DNA of 64,000 nt. Source: SZUA-100 sp965248135 (lineage in GTDB: Bacteria > Pseudomonadota > Alphaproteobacteria > Rhizobiales > Rhizobiaceae). Location of the stretch: the NCBI GenBank assembly GCA_965248135.1, contig CBDFIN010000009.1, positions 1-64,000 on the forward strand, read 5' to 3'. Both the position numbers and the translations under genes were made by a program. Positions 43,520-52,451 of the stretch are shown one piece after another; the stretch's first letter is position 1, and each line of letters starts with the position of its first letter. The notes beneath the pieces are model-generated. The model searched no databases and was not told the origin of the DNA. It worked only from the letters and a program-made list of their open reading frames with translations.

Positions 43520-44353
43520 ATGACGCCAGTTTGTTTCGATGTTTCAATCGAGGACCATATTGCTCATGTGGTGATGAAAAGGCCGCAAAAACGCAACTCG
43601 TTGATTTTGGAATTCTGGCGCGAGTTGCCGCAAATCATCGGCAAGATCGATGCGGAAGCCGCCGCCCGGGTGATCGTTATCTCGTCAACAGGACCGCATT
43701 TTACCGCCGGGATCGATCTTGGTCTGTTTGCCACCGAGTTTGGCGATGATGGCAGCCAGCAATCGCGCATGCAGCGAGCGGCGAAATTTCTCGATCTGGT
43801 CACCCGGTTGCAGGACACTTTTACGTCGCTCGAACAATGTCGTATGCCGGTGCTGGTGGCGATCCAGGGTGGCTGCATCGGCGGCGGGGTCGATTTCGCC
43901 ACCGCCTGTGATTTGCGTTATGTCACCGAAGACGCCTATTTCACTATTCAGGAGATTAATATCGGCATGACCGCCGATGTGGGTACCTTCCCGCGTATCG
44001 TTAAACTGATGCCCGAAGCCGTAGTGCGGGAACTTGCCTATACGGGCCGAAAACTGGAAGCCGAAGAGGCCCGAAGGCTTGGATTTGTCAACGGTATCTA
44101 CCATGACCATGAGACCTTGCTTGAAGGCGTTATGAGCGTTGCAAAGGAAATTGCCACAAAGGCGCCCAATGCGATAATGGGGTCGAAACGTATCATCACC
44201 CACGCGCGCGATCATTCAACCAGCGATACGCTTGACTATGTTGGTGTGTGGAACATGGCCATGCTGCACCCTGAAGAAATCATGGAGGCAATTGCCGCCC
44301 GTCAACAAGGCCGGCAAGCAAAGTTTACCGATCTGCCGGTAAAGAGTGAGTGA
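43520..44353 (+). CDS. crotonase-family enoyl-CoA hydratase/isomerase
   Basis: 277 residues from ATG 43520; the in-frame extension to 43403 lacks homology. Crotonase fold: VVMKRPQKRNSL, the oxyanion-hole segments TGPHFTAGIDLGLF and IQGGCIGGGVDFATACDLRY, and ARRLGFVNGIY. It resembles delta3,5-delta2,4-dienoyl-CoA isomerase-like members, with Asp in GIDLG and Glu/Asp further on. It acts on a CoA thioester in the cytoplasm, likely late in the catabolic route of this cluster. The MFS gene follows after 9 nt. Confidence 0.85.
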   Translation: MTPVCFDVSIEDHIAHVVMKRPQKRNSLILEFWRELPQIIGKIDAEAAARVIVISSTGPHFTAGIDLGLFATEFGDDGSQQSRMQRAAKFLDLVTRLQDTFTSLEQCRMPVLVAIQGGCIGGGVDFATACDLRYVTEDAYFTIQEINIGMTADVGTFPRIVKLMPEAVVRELAYTGRKLEAEEARRLGFVNGIYHDHETLLEGVMSVAKEIATKAPNAIMGSKRIITHARDHSTSDTLDYVGVWNMAMLHPEEIMEAIAARQQGRQAKFTDLPVKSE

Positions 44354-44362
44354 AGCTGCCCT

Positions 44363-45574
44363 ATGAATGATATCACCGTGCTTGACAGTCGCTATTCGTG
44401 GATGCGGCTGGCAATTACCTTGATGATTGCGCTCATCGGCAATACCGGCATGTGGGCGATCATCGTTATTATGCCGGCGGTGCAAGCCGAATTCGGTGTC
44501 GACCGGGCCGATGCCTCACTGCCATACACGCTGACCATGATCGGCTTTGCGCTCGGTAATCTCTATATCGGTCGTGCAGTCGACCGCTTTGGCATAACCC
44601 TGGCGCTGGTCGGTGCTGCGATATTGATCGGCGCCGGCTATTCATTGGCCGCACTTAGTGGTTCGGTGTGGACCTTGTCGGCTGCCCAGTTGGCGATAGG
44701 ATTTGGCACCGCCGCCAGTTTTGGGCCGTTGATTGCCGATATTTCCCATTGGTTTATACGGCGGCGCGGCATTGCGGTGGCGATCACCGCCAGCGGCAAT
44801 TATCTTTCCGGCGCAATCTGGCCGATGGTGTTGAGCGGATTGCTCGCTGATGCCGGCTGGCGATGGGTGTATTTTGCTCTGGCGATAATTTCGGTCGTAA
44901 CGATAGTGCCTTTGTCATTTTTCCTGCGCCATCGCTTGCCGGCGGCGGCTGCGGCATTGGCGGAAACCAGGGCAACGTTGGCGGCGCATTCGGTGAGTTT
45001 CTCGCCCCGAACCCTGCAATGGCTGTTGGCATTTGCCGGTATTGCCTGTTGTGTCGCCATGTCGATGCCGCAAGTACATATTGTTTCGCTTTGCGTCGAT
45101 CTTGGCTATGGCCAGGTTGCGGGTGCCAAGATGCTGTCCTTGATGTTGCTGGGCGGTGTTGTATCAAGGCTTCTTTCCGGCGTTCTGGCCGACCGGCTTG
45201 GCGGAGTTCCAACGCTGCTTATCGGTTCTGTGCTGCAATGTCTGGCGTTGTTTTTATATCTGCAATTTTCTGGTCCGGTTTCGCTTTATGTGGTCAGTCT
45301 GGTATTTGGCCTTTCGCAAGGTGGCATCGTGCCCAGCTATGCTATTATCGTGCGTGAATATATGCCGGCGCGCGAGGCTGGCACACGGGTTGGTTTTGTT
45401 ATCATGGCTACCATCCTGGGCATGGCGCTGGGTGGCTGGATGTCCGGCTGGATATACGACGTGACCGGCTCTTACGACCTTGCCTTCATCAATGGTATTT
45501 CCTGGAATCTTGCCAATATCGCCATCATGGTGTTGGTCTTAACCCGCTCGATGAACCGCCGGGCGATGGCTTGA
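44363..45574 (+). CDS. MFS transporter (monocarboxylate/oxalate-formate antiporter type)
   Basis: A 403-residue inner-membrane permease with about 12 membrane segments. Family features are the loop motif IGRAVDRFGITLAL, and MPAREAGTRVGFVIMATILGMALGGWMSGWIYD in the second half. It resembles MCT/OFA-type carriers of organic acids. Immediately downstream of the crotonase gene, it is presumably the uptake system for the substrate of this cluster (inference). Confidence 0.87.
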   Translation: MNDITVLDSRYSWMRLAITLMIALIGNTGMWAIIVIMPAVQAEFGVDRADASLPYTLTMIGFALGNLYIGRAVDRFGITLALVGAAILIGAGYSLAALSGSVWTLSAAQLAIGFGTAASFGPLIADISHWFIRRRGIAVAITASGNYLSGAIWPMVLSGLLADAGWRWVYFALAIISVVTIVPLSFFLRHRLPAAAAALAETRATLAAHSVSFSPRTLQWLLAFAGIACCVAMSMPQVHIVSLCVDLGYGQVAGAKMLSLMLLGGVVSRLLSGVLADRLGGVPTLLIGSVLQCLALFLYLQFSGPVSLYVVSLVFGLSQGGIVPSYAIIVREYMPAREAGTRVGFVIMATILGMALGGWMSGWIYDVTGSYDLAFINGISWNLANIAIMVLVLTRSMNRRAMA

Positions 45575-45712
45575 AGGAACAAATTTCGCAACCAAATCAC
45601 GCCGCCGCTTTCGGGTTTGATGATCAGCGATGCAAAGTCGCACGAAACTGGATAAAATCACATATGCCGAATCACCCGCCGTTTTCCGCCAAATGATGAG
45701 ACAGGCTAAGTT

Positions 45713-46525
45713 ATGAGCGAAATACTAAGCGTCGACAATCTTTTCACCCTGGTTATGCTGGTGCTGTTGCAGGCGGTGCTCGGGTTTGATAATCTTCTTT
45801 ATATCTCGATTGAGTCCAAACGGGTTGAGGAATCCCGGCAGAAATTCGTCCGCCAATCGGGTATTTTGCTGGCCATCGCTCTTCGCATAGTACTGTTGTT
45901 CATCATCATTAATGCGATCCAGTTTTTTCAGGACCCGCTGTTTTCGTTCCACTGGGAAAATGTACTGGAGGGCACCGTCAACGGCCATGTATTGATCGTG
46001 CTTTTTGGCGGAGCATTCATCATCTACACCGCGATCAAGGAAATTTCTCACATGCTGGCGATCCATGACATCGAGCATATGAATAATGGCGGACACCGTT
46101 CTGTTGGTTCCGCCGTTTTCTGGATCGTGGCGATGAATCTGGTATTTTCTTTCGATTCCATTCTATCCGCCATGGCGCTGACCGATGTGTTTTGGGTGAT
46201 GGCGGTGGCGATTGTCATCTCCGGCATTTTGATGTTGGTGCTGGCGGACCGGGTGTCAGAATTTCTAAAGCGCAACCGGATGTATGAGGTGCTTGGATTA
46301 TTTGTGCTGTTTATCGTCGGCATTATGCTGGTATCAGAAGGCGGCCATCTGGCCCATCTGCATCTGTTTGGCGCTGCTGTAGTACCGATGGCGAAATCCA
46401 CCTTCTATTTCGTGCTGTTCATCCTGCTGGTCGTCGAAATCGTCCAGTCGCGCTATCAAAAAAAGTTATTGGCCCGGCAAGAGCACGAATTTGAAGTACC
46501 TCACACACCGGCCAGCAATGCATGA
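45713..46525 (+). CDS. TerC-family integral membrane protein
   Basis: A 270-residue protein of the TerC family with seven or so membrane segments: VLLQAVLGFDNLLYISIESKRV, VMNLVFSFDSILSAMALTD and ADRVSEFLKRNRMYEVLGLFVLFIVGIMLVSEGGHL. The two FDN/FDS motifs within membrane segments are family hallmarks. TerC proteins are linked to metal (notably manganese) export during protein secretion and to tellurite resistance. Its stop overlaps the start of the TSUP gene by 4 nt, so the two are translationally coupled. Confidence 0.88.
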   Translation: MSEILSVDNLFTLVMLVLLQAVLGFDNLLYISIESKRVEESRQKFVRQSGILLAIALRIVLLFIIINAIQFFQDPLFSFHWENVLEGTVNGHVLIVLFGGAFIIYTAIKEISHMLAIHDIEHMNNGGHRSVGSAVFWIVAMNLVFSFDSILSAMALTDVFWVMAVAIVISGILMLVLADRVSEFLKRNRMYEVLGLFVLFIVGIMLVSEGGHLAHLHLFGAAVVPMAKSTFYFVLFILLVVEIVQSRYQKKLLARQEHEFEVPHTPASNA

Positions 46526-47259
46526 TCGAGACTCTGTCCAGTCTACAATTGGGCCTGGTAGCCGCTTCGGCGCTATTGATCGGGTTTTCCAAAACTTCAG
46601 CCGGTGGGGTCGGTATCCTGTCGGTGCTTTTGGTAGCGCTCGCCTTTCCTGGCAAGGCTTCACCGGGCATATTGCTGCCAATGATCGTCATGGCGGATAT
46701 TTTCGCGGTAATTTATTACCGGCGTGCCTGCAACTGGTCGATACTGGTGCGCATTTTGCCCATGACAGCGGTCGGCATATTTGTGGGTTACCTTTTAGTC
46801 GATATCATGCCGCACGAGGGTTTTGAAAAAGCCATCGGCGCGATTATTGTGGTTATGCTGCTCCTGGATCTGCTGCTGGCGCGGCAACGCCTTACCATAA
46901 AAGAGGATGGAATTTGGACCTATCCGGTCGGCATCGTCGCCGGTATACTGACCATGATTGCCAATGCCGCGGGGCCGGTTTTCGCGGTTTATCTGCTGAA
47001 TATGCGTCTGACGAAGGAGAGTTTCGTGGGAACACGAAGCTGGTACTTTCTGTTGCTCAATATTTTTAAGGTGCCGTTCTCGGTGAATTTGGGATTGATT
47101 ACCACCGAGACGCTGAAGCTCAACCTGATGATGCTGCCTGTCATTTTTTCCGGCGCCTGGCTCGGCCACAAAATTCTCAAGCTAATCAACCTTGTTGTTT
47201 TCAGATGGATTATCAGATTGTCGGCGCTGATAGTTGTTGTTCGATTGTTGATTTTCTAG
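46522..47259 (+). CDS. TSUP-family (TauE/SafE) permease
   Basis: A 245-residue inner-membrane protein of the sulfite exporter TauE/SafE family with about eight membrane segments in two halves. The N-terminal segment (LLIGFSKTSAGGVGILSVLLVALAF) and the second-half segment (GIVAGILTMIANAAGPVFAVYLL) are the typical paired repeats. Substrate unknown: TSUP members move sulfite, sulfoacetate or similar anions. Coupled to TerC by an ATGA overlap. Confidence 0.87.
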   Translation: MIETLSSLQLGLVAASALLIGFSKTSAGGVGILSVLLVALAFPGKASPGILLPMIVMADIFAVIYYRRACNWSILVRILPMTAVGIFVGYLLVDIMPHEGFEKAIGAIIVVMLLLDLLLARQRLTIKEDGIWTYPVGIVAGILTMIANAAGPVFAVYLLNMRLTKESFVGTRSWYFLLLNIFKVPFSVNLGLITTETLKLNLMMLPVIFSGAWLGHKILKLINLVVFRWIIRLSALIVVVRLLIF

Positions 47260-47471
47260 CCGGCGATCTGGCATGTGAAGATGATGCCTTGACTCCATTT
47301 CAGTGAAAATACGGGCGCAAACTAAATCACTTTTCAGACATCGTGGATGGCATAGCAGTTGACTATGTCGGATAATGTTCCATTGTCACATGCTTGCCAC
47401 GCTGTTGAGACTGGCGTTTTGAAACTTTAACTGAACAAACTGTGTTCAAGAGACGAAGATCAGGAAATGCC

Positions 47472-48459
47472 ATGGGAATGTTGCAGGACGGAAAATGGGT
47501 TGATCGATGGTATCAAACCAGTGAAAACAAAGGCCGCTTCGTGCGAAAGGATGCGCAGTTTAGAAACTGGCTGACAAAGGATGGCACACCGGGTCCCTCT
47601 GGCGATGGTGCGGTTTGAAGCCGTGGCCGGGCGTTACCATCTTTACATTTCGCATGCCTGTCCCTGGGCCCATCGTACGCTGATTTTCAGAAGCCTCAAG
47701 GGACTTGAGGAGATGATATCACTTTCCGTCGTTAACTGGTATATGGTGGAAAATGGCTGGACCTTTGAGCCGGGGCCGGGGGTGATTGGTGATGAAATCA
47801 ACAATGCCCGGTTCATGCATGAGGTTTACACCGCAGCCGATCCACACTTTAGCGGACGGGTGACGGTGCCGGTGTTGTGGGACAAATCGCGCGCCACAAT
47901 CGTCTCGAATGAATCGTCAGAAATTATCCGCATGTTCAACCGGGCTTTTGATCATCTGGGTGCGCGCGAGGGCGACTATTACCCTGAGGCTGAGCGGGTG
48001 GAGATTGATGCGGTTAACCAACGCATCTATGACACGCTCAATAACGGGGTTTATAAAAGCGGTTTTGCCACCACCCAGGAGGCCTATGAGGAGGCGGTGG
48101 TGCCGCTGTTCGATACCCTCGACTGGCTCGAGGAACGTCTATCCAATATGCGCTATTTGATCGGCAAGGAAATTACCGAAGCCGATTGGCGTCTGTTTAC
48201 TACGCTTGTCCGTTTCGACCCGGTCTATGTCGGGCATTTCAAATGTAACTTGCGCCGGATTGCCGACTATCCCAATCTTTCCAACTATTTGCGTGATCTA
48301 TATCAACAGCCCGGTATGGCCGATACAGTGCATATGACCCACATCAAGAACCACTATTATACGAGCCACGAGACGGTGAACCCGACCAGGATAGTGCCGA
48401 AGGGTCCGGTTTTGGATTATGACGCACCGCATGATCGGGGGCGGTTTGACGCAAGATAA
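47472..48459 (+). pseudogene. glutathionyl-hydroquinone reductase-like GST, frameshifted
   Basis: The true start is ATG 47472: the first 48 codons (MGMLQDGKWVDRWYQT... GPSGDG) are the standard N terminus of Ecm4/YqjG-type xenobiotic reductases. The frame then hits TGA at 47616-47618, while the rest of the protein continues in the +1 frame from about 47612 (GFEAVAGRYHLYISHACPWAHR...). Removing one C at 47611 restores GDGGFEAVAGRYH and a full-length protein of about 329 residues with the catalytic CPWAHR motif and C-terminal GST domain. Either a real frameshift or a base-call error; there is no homopolymer at the site. These enzymes reduce glutathionyl-hydroquinones using glutathione. Confidence 0.85.
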
Positions 48460-48501
48460 CCATCTTGCTGTGGCAATAATACTGTTGGATTTTCTGTACG
48501 A

Positions 48502-49161
48502 TTATTCAGCCGCTTGCGGTGTCGCATCGTCCGTTGCGGAATTATGCGAATAGGTTTTCCAGTCCGGCTGGTAATCATCATTGGCTTGATTTCCCCAATA
48601 TATCCAGTTGGGGCGTGTTCCGCGTGCAAATAATTCCAGATATGGGCCCTTAGAACACGATTCGATCAGTTGGTATTGTTCGTCGGGTTTCCTTGAATGT
48701 TCGCGTTTGCGAGATGCAATAAAGTTTACCTGACTGCGACCCGGTGCGAGTGTGCGCGCGTTTTTCCCACGCACGCCAAACAGCAAGATCTCGGTGACGT
48801 TTCTGAAATAGAATCCAACACCCCGTCCATCAGGGCCACCATCTTTGCGCACTTTTTGCCAGATGATATTGCTCTTGTATTGAAAGCCCCATGCTTCCAT
48901 CACCTTCAAACCGTCAGGACGAAGCGCATTGGGAACCCAAAGATACAAATGCGCCGGCTCTACCGCCAAATCTGAAACAGGCAATCCACAGATTTCATCG
49001 AGCGACATTGTTTCGTAACGATTTAGGCGTCGATGTTCAGGCGCCATTTTCCCCGTCCGGTTGGAAAATCGCCATGGTGGATCTGCAAGGATGGTATGAA
49101 ATCTTTGACCACTCGTGTGTTTTGCCAAATCAATGATTGTCTGGAGAGAATTATCTGTCAT
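48502..49161 (-). CDS. MT-A70-type DNA adenine methyltransferase
   Basis: 219 residues from ATG 49161 (overlapping the endonuclease remnant by 11 nt). An MT-A70-family N6-adenine methyltransferase: DPPW at residues 27-30 (ADPPWRFSN), LYLWVPNALRPDGLKVMEAWGF, IIWQKVRKDGG, GYFRNVTE-like motif and ELFARGTRPNWIYWGNQ. In bacteria such enzymes are restriction-modification or orphan methylases. The partner endonuclease gene directly upstream is frameshifted, so this may now be an orphan methylase. Modified site unknown. Confidence 0.87.
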   Translation of the reverse strand: MTDNSLQTIIDLAKHTSGQRFHTILADPPWRFSNRTGKMAPEHRRLNRYETMSLDEICGLPVSDLAVEPAHLYLWVPNALRPDGLKVMEAWGFQYKSNIIWQKVRKDGGPDGRGVGFYFRNVTEILLFGVRGKNARTLAPGRSQVNFIASRKREHSRKPDEQYQLIESCSKGPYLELFARGTRPNWIYWGNQANDDYQPDWKTYSHNSATDDATPQAAE

Positions 49162-49736
49162 CAATATAGGCCTCAGGTTTGATCGCAAAAACAATCACCG
49201 GACAACCGCAACCGCCGCCGCCATCGACCCGCGGAAGCAGTTTTTGGATATGGGTGGTGGAATTGCCATAACTTTTCCCCTTGCCGAGAGTGTCAAATAT
49301 CGACTGTAACTCGCTTGATCTGGTGATAATGACGTCTGCATCAATTGCCCGAAGATCAAACAGCAAACGAAAATTGTTCAAATCTCGATCAAAAAAGGGA
49401 TCCTTATTGTTCCATTCGACTTCAATGCCACTCGGTTCTTGTAACAATCGACTTTGTGCGTTGGCGTGTCGTGTGAAACGTCATCTACAATGATTTTCGT
49501 TTCAAATTTTTTTCTTGCCAGCCACAATCTATGAGCGGCTTGTCGAGTGAATTGGCGATACTGGATTTACTACCACCGGGCTCGAGGATAGCCGAAGCCG
49601 TCAATTGAAACCTTGAAAGCAGCGTTAGGATTTCTTGCCATTCGGCGGCATGGGCAGCGGCCAGAATTGCCAGTCCATTGCGCCATTCATACACGTCGAA
49701 TTTTTCTTTGACATTATTTGGAACAAACTGATTCAT
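49151..49736 (-). pseudogene. BglII-type restriction endonuclease, doubly frameshifted
   Basis: The first part (from ATG 49736, 84 residues: FDVYEWRNGLAILAAAH, AEWQEIL, GGSKSSI, CGWQEKN) matches the N-terminal region of BglII-like type II endonucleases. The frame is lost at an A7 run (49513-49507); reading on in another frame gives FETKIIVDD and THKVDCYKNRVAL; a second one-base loss near 49438 leads to the C-terminal frame EVEWNNKDPFFDRDLNNFRLLF..VPR-type GGGGCGCPVIVF. Two inserted bases would restore one protein of about 195 residues containing the EVEWNxKD nuclease core. It overlaps the methyltransferase gene. Broken unless the shifts are sequence errors. Confidence 0.75.
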
Positions 49737-49881
49737 TGTGGAACCACCATAAACATCCATCAACCAATGGCAAATCCAAACCTGCACTCAAGCTATTGAT
49801 TTGCCGGGTCACAACAATGCTGCTGACGAAATGTCTGGCCGGGAGCCGCTTTGTGAGGTGTTATCCCAGATCTTGTCGTGC

Positions 49882-50970
49882 TCACTCGGTGTAGGTCTTG
49901 ACATTCAAGTGCTTCAGTTCTGCTAGCGCCTCTTCAAGTGAAACCAGCCCCAGACAAGGCATCGCGCCGGTCGGCAGTTTATCACCTCGTAAGAGTTTTT
50001 TAGTCAGCACGATGGCAGGAACGGTCGGAATGTGCGGGCCATCGCCATCTTTTGCGATGATGAACCACTTTTTAATCAAGGTGCGGCCGTCAATATCTTT
50101 GCCTGACATGATCATATGCATGCCGCCAGCGGCACTGCCAAACAGGTTAAACCAGTTGCTGATCGAAAGAACCGGTTTTGCTAGCGCGGGCAGATTGAGC
50201 GGCAATCCGGCGCGCACCAACCAGGAAAGGCTCCACAATCCCAGATGCAATGGGGTTAATTCCAGGCCAGCGGAAAACCTGATCTGTCCGATACGATAAC
50301 GGGCCGGAAAAAGATCGAGATCAGGAATCTCGCAATTTGCCATCCAGCGATTACCAAGCTCCGGGTAGCATTGCCGATGAATGTCTTGCCAACCATACCG
50401 CATTTCTGTCGTGCCGGCAGGCGGTTTTAGCGGCCTTCCGACATAGGTCATGATCCCTTTTGTGGTGGCAAGCCCGCGTTCAGCCTTGTGTCCGGGCGAT
50501 ATGCCGAAATCCAACCGACTGATGTGTGAGAATTCCGGCAGGAAATTTTCCACTACTGCCGAAGACAGACCGGGCACGGTGCTGGCACCGCTGATGGCGC
50601 TGATGCCGGCCTGGCGCGCTTTTTGGTCCAGCCGGGTGATGCCTGTGACAAACGCCCGACCATCGGCGAGATCGATGTAGTGGATCCCGGCGTCAATGCA
50701 GGCGATGGCGACATTATAATTGCTGGTTTGAAAGGGGCCGCAGGTGTTCACCACCACGCCGGGGTCGATGGTTTGCAACTGCTGTGGCAGGTCCACGTTG
50801 ATATCGAAAACAGCAATCGTTGCGTTTCCACCAAGTGTTTTGGCCAGTTGTCGGGCTTTTTGCCCGTTGCGTCCGGCGATGACGACGCTGAAGCCCTTGG
50901 CGGCCAGCACAGTGGCTATGCGTTTGCCGAAATTGCCATAGCCGCCGAGGATGAGGATCTTATCGGTCAA
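49882..50970 (-). CDS. saccharopine dehydrogenase-like oxidoreductase
   Basis: A 362-residue NAD(P)-binding protein, probably starting at TTG 50970. The Rossmann motif ILGGYGNFGKRIATVLA, the second strand VVIAGRN and VVNTCGPFQTSNYNVAIACIDAGIHYIDLADG with GASTVPGLSSAVVENF are typical of the saccharopine dehydrogenase/trans-acting enoyl reductase family. Substrate unknown. It is divergent from the DUF2269 gene over 45 nt; the two starts are close enough to share a control region. Confidence 0.8.
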   Translation of the reverse strand: MTDKILILGGYGNFGKRIATVLAAKGFSVVIAGRNGQKARQLAKTLGGNATIAVFDINVDLPQQLQTIDPGVVVNTCGPFQTSNYNVAIACIDAGIHYIDLADGRAFVTGITRLDQKARQAGISAISGASTVPGLSSAVVENFLPEFSHISRLDFGISPGHKAERGLATTKGIMTYVGRPLKPPAGTTEMRYGWQDIHRQCYPELGNRWMANCEIPDLDLFPARYRIGQIRFSAGLELTPLHLGLWSLSWLVRAGLPLNLPALAKPVLSISNWFNLFGSAAGGMHMIMSGKDIDGRTLIKKWFIIAKDGDGPHIPTVPAIVLTKKLLRGDKLPTGAMPCLGLVSLEEALAELKHLNVKTYTE

Positions 50971-51015
50971 GAGATTCTGTTGTCATGTTAATGCCCATGG
51001 CGCTATGTGTAGCCG

Positions 51016-51483
51016 ATGGACTATCTCTTGCTCAAATGGATTCATGTTGTCAGTTCGACAATTCTGTTCGGCACTGGCATCGGCAGCGCCTTTTTTCTTT
51101 TCATGGCCAACAGGCGGGGCGAGGTTGAAGGCATTCGTTTTGCCATCCGGCACGTGGTGATTGCCGATTGGCTGTTCACCACGTCTGCGGTGATTGTTCA
51201 ACTGATAACCGGTCTTTCTCTGGCTTATGTGCTTGATATCGATATCCTGAGCGGTTGGCTTTTTTGGGCCTTGTTGGTATTTATCTTTGTCGGTACTTGT
51301 TGGCTTTTGGTGGTGTGGATACAAATCAAAATGCGCAACCTGGTGAGCAAGACAAGCGGAGATACCCACGAATTGCCCGATCTTTACTGGCGCTTGGAAA
51401 AATGGTGGATGGTACTTGGCTGGTTAGCATTTCCTGCCGTTGTTTTGATATTCTGGCTGATGGTGTTCAAGCCAGAGCTCTAA
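51016..51483 (+). CDS. DUF2269 family membrane protein
   Basis: A 155-residue integral membrane protein with four membrane segments, matching DUF2269 (LKWIHVVSSTILFGTGIGSAFFLFMANRRG, VIADWLFTTSAVIVQLITG, WLFWALLVFIFVGTCWLLVVWIQIKMRNL and WWMVLGWLAFPAVVLIFWLMVFKP). Conserved His in the first segment and in the IRHVVIADW loop could hold a haem, but no role is known to me. Divergent partner of the saccharopine-dehydrogenase-like gene. Confidence 0.82.
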   Translation: MDYLLLKWIHVVSSTILFGTGIGSAFFLFMANRRGEVEGIRFAIRHVVIADWLFTTSAVIVQLITGLSLAYVLDIDILSGWLFWALLVFIFVGTCWLLVVWIQIKMRNLVSKTSGDTHELPDLYWRLEKWWMVLGWLAFPAVVLIFWLMVFKPEL

Positions 51484-51663
51484 CGCGGTATATTCAAGCC
51501 AGCGGGTAAAAACGCTTGAGCAAAACGAAAGGAAATCACGACCCGTCACGATACTCAATCAGGTAGAACCGGCTTGATATTGCGGGCCGAATAGGTCAGA
51601 CAAAACTTCGGTCGTCGTCTTGCCATCAAAGCAACCTGAGCCGCAGTATCGAGGGGAGTTATA

Positions 51664-52248
51664 ATGGAAATTACCGCCGCGATGAAGATTTCCGGTCATG
51701 CATCGGCATTGCTTCGTGCCGATGGCGATGATTTTATCACCGATGAAGTTGCTAGTCTGGCTTTGTCCTTTGACGGAATATTGGATGACTATCACAGTGG
51801 ACCGACCAGGCTTTCCGGCGGTCGTGAACCATGGTATCCGCGCGGCACAAAAATGCGCAACGAGCGGCAGATTTCGATCGTTTCGTACCCGGAACTGGCG
51901 ATTATCGCCAAACGGCTTGATATTCCGGAGATCAAACCAGAATGGATCGGCGCCAATATGGTCTTTGCCGGGATTGAAAACCTGACACGGTTGCCACCAC
52001 GCTCGCTGGTGTTTTTCGAAGGCGGTGTGACAATTAAAATCGATGGAGACAACGGTCCTTGCAAATTCGCGGGCCGTTCTATCGCCAGCCAATTCGAAGG
52101 CCGTGATGATATTGAACTCGGTTTTGCCAAACATGCAAAGGGATTGCGTGGGCTGGTTGGCTGGGTGGAAAAGCCCGGCACCATCAAAAAGGGCGAAGGA
52201 TTTGAAGTGCGTATTCCGTCGCAGTGGATATATCAGGTCGAAAAATAA
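51664..52248 (+). CDS. MOSC-domain protein
   Basis: A 194-residue cytoplasmic protein with a MOSC domain (molybdenum cofactor sulfurase C-terminal type): GPTRLSGGREPWYPRGTKMRNERQISIVS, then WIGANMVFAGIENLTRLPP and LRGLVGWVEKPGTIKKGEGFEV. MOSC proteins bind molybdenum cofactor or transfer sulfur; this short form lacks the conserved family cysteine in the usual position (only one Cys, in GPCKFAGRS, is seen, which may be it). It could serve the molybdenum hydroxylase in this window, but it is 44 kb away. Confidence 0.8.
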   Translation: MEITAAMKISGHASALLRADGDDFITDEVASLALSFDGILDDYHSGPTRLSGGREPWYPRGTKMRNERQISIVSYPELAIIAKRLDIPEIKPEWIGANMVFAGIENLTRLPPRSLVFFEGGVTIKIDGDNGPCKFAGRSIASQFEGRDDIELGFAKHAKGLRGLVGWVEKPGTIKKGEGFEVRIPSQWIYQVEK

Positions 52249-52410
52249 GCACAACAAGACGCCATCGTTGTTGCCATAAATCGCCTGTTTTTGGATTGAG
52301 ATATTTCGCGCCAAACGCTTGAAATACCTGTTTGTGTGTCGGCAAAAATTTCAACAGCCAAATTGTCGTGAGGTATAATTCATCTTAATCTCTCACTTGC
52401 AAACTCCTAA

Positions 52411-52442
52411 AAAATGATATAAACATATCTTTATATCATTTT
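52411..52442. promoter_or_regulatory. long perfect palindrome operator upstream of ArsR-methyltransferase/metF
   Basis: AAAATGATATAAA (52411-52423) and TTTATATCATTTT (52430-52442) are perfect 13-nt inverted arms around a 6-nt centre, ending 9 nt before the ATG of the ArsR-type gene. SahR-type ArsR regulators of the methionine/SAM cycle are known to bind ATATC-rich palindromes in such promoters; autoregulation blocking translation-proximal transcription is likely (inference). Confidence 0.75.
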
Positions 52443-52451
52443 GAGAGTGTT

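Noticed and set aside
48502..49736. Intact phage-defence island around the methyltransferase
   Set aside because: Only the methylase and the broken endonuclease are present; neighbours are ordinary metabolic genes.
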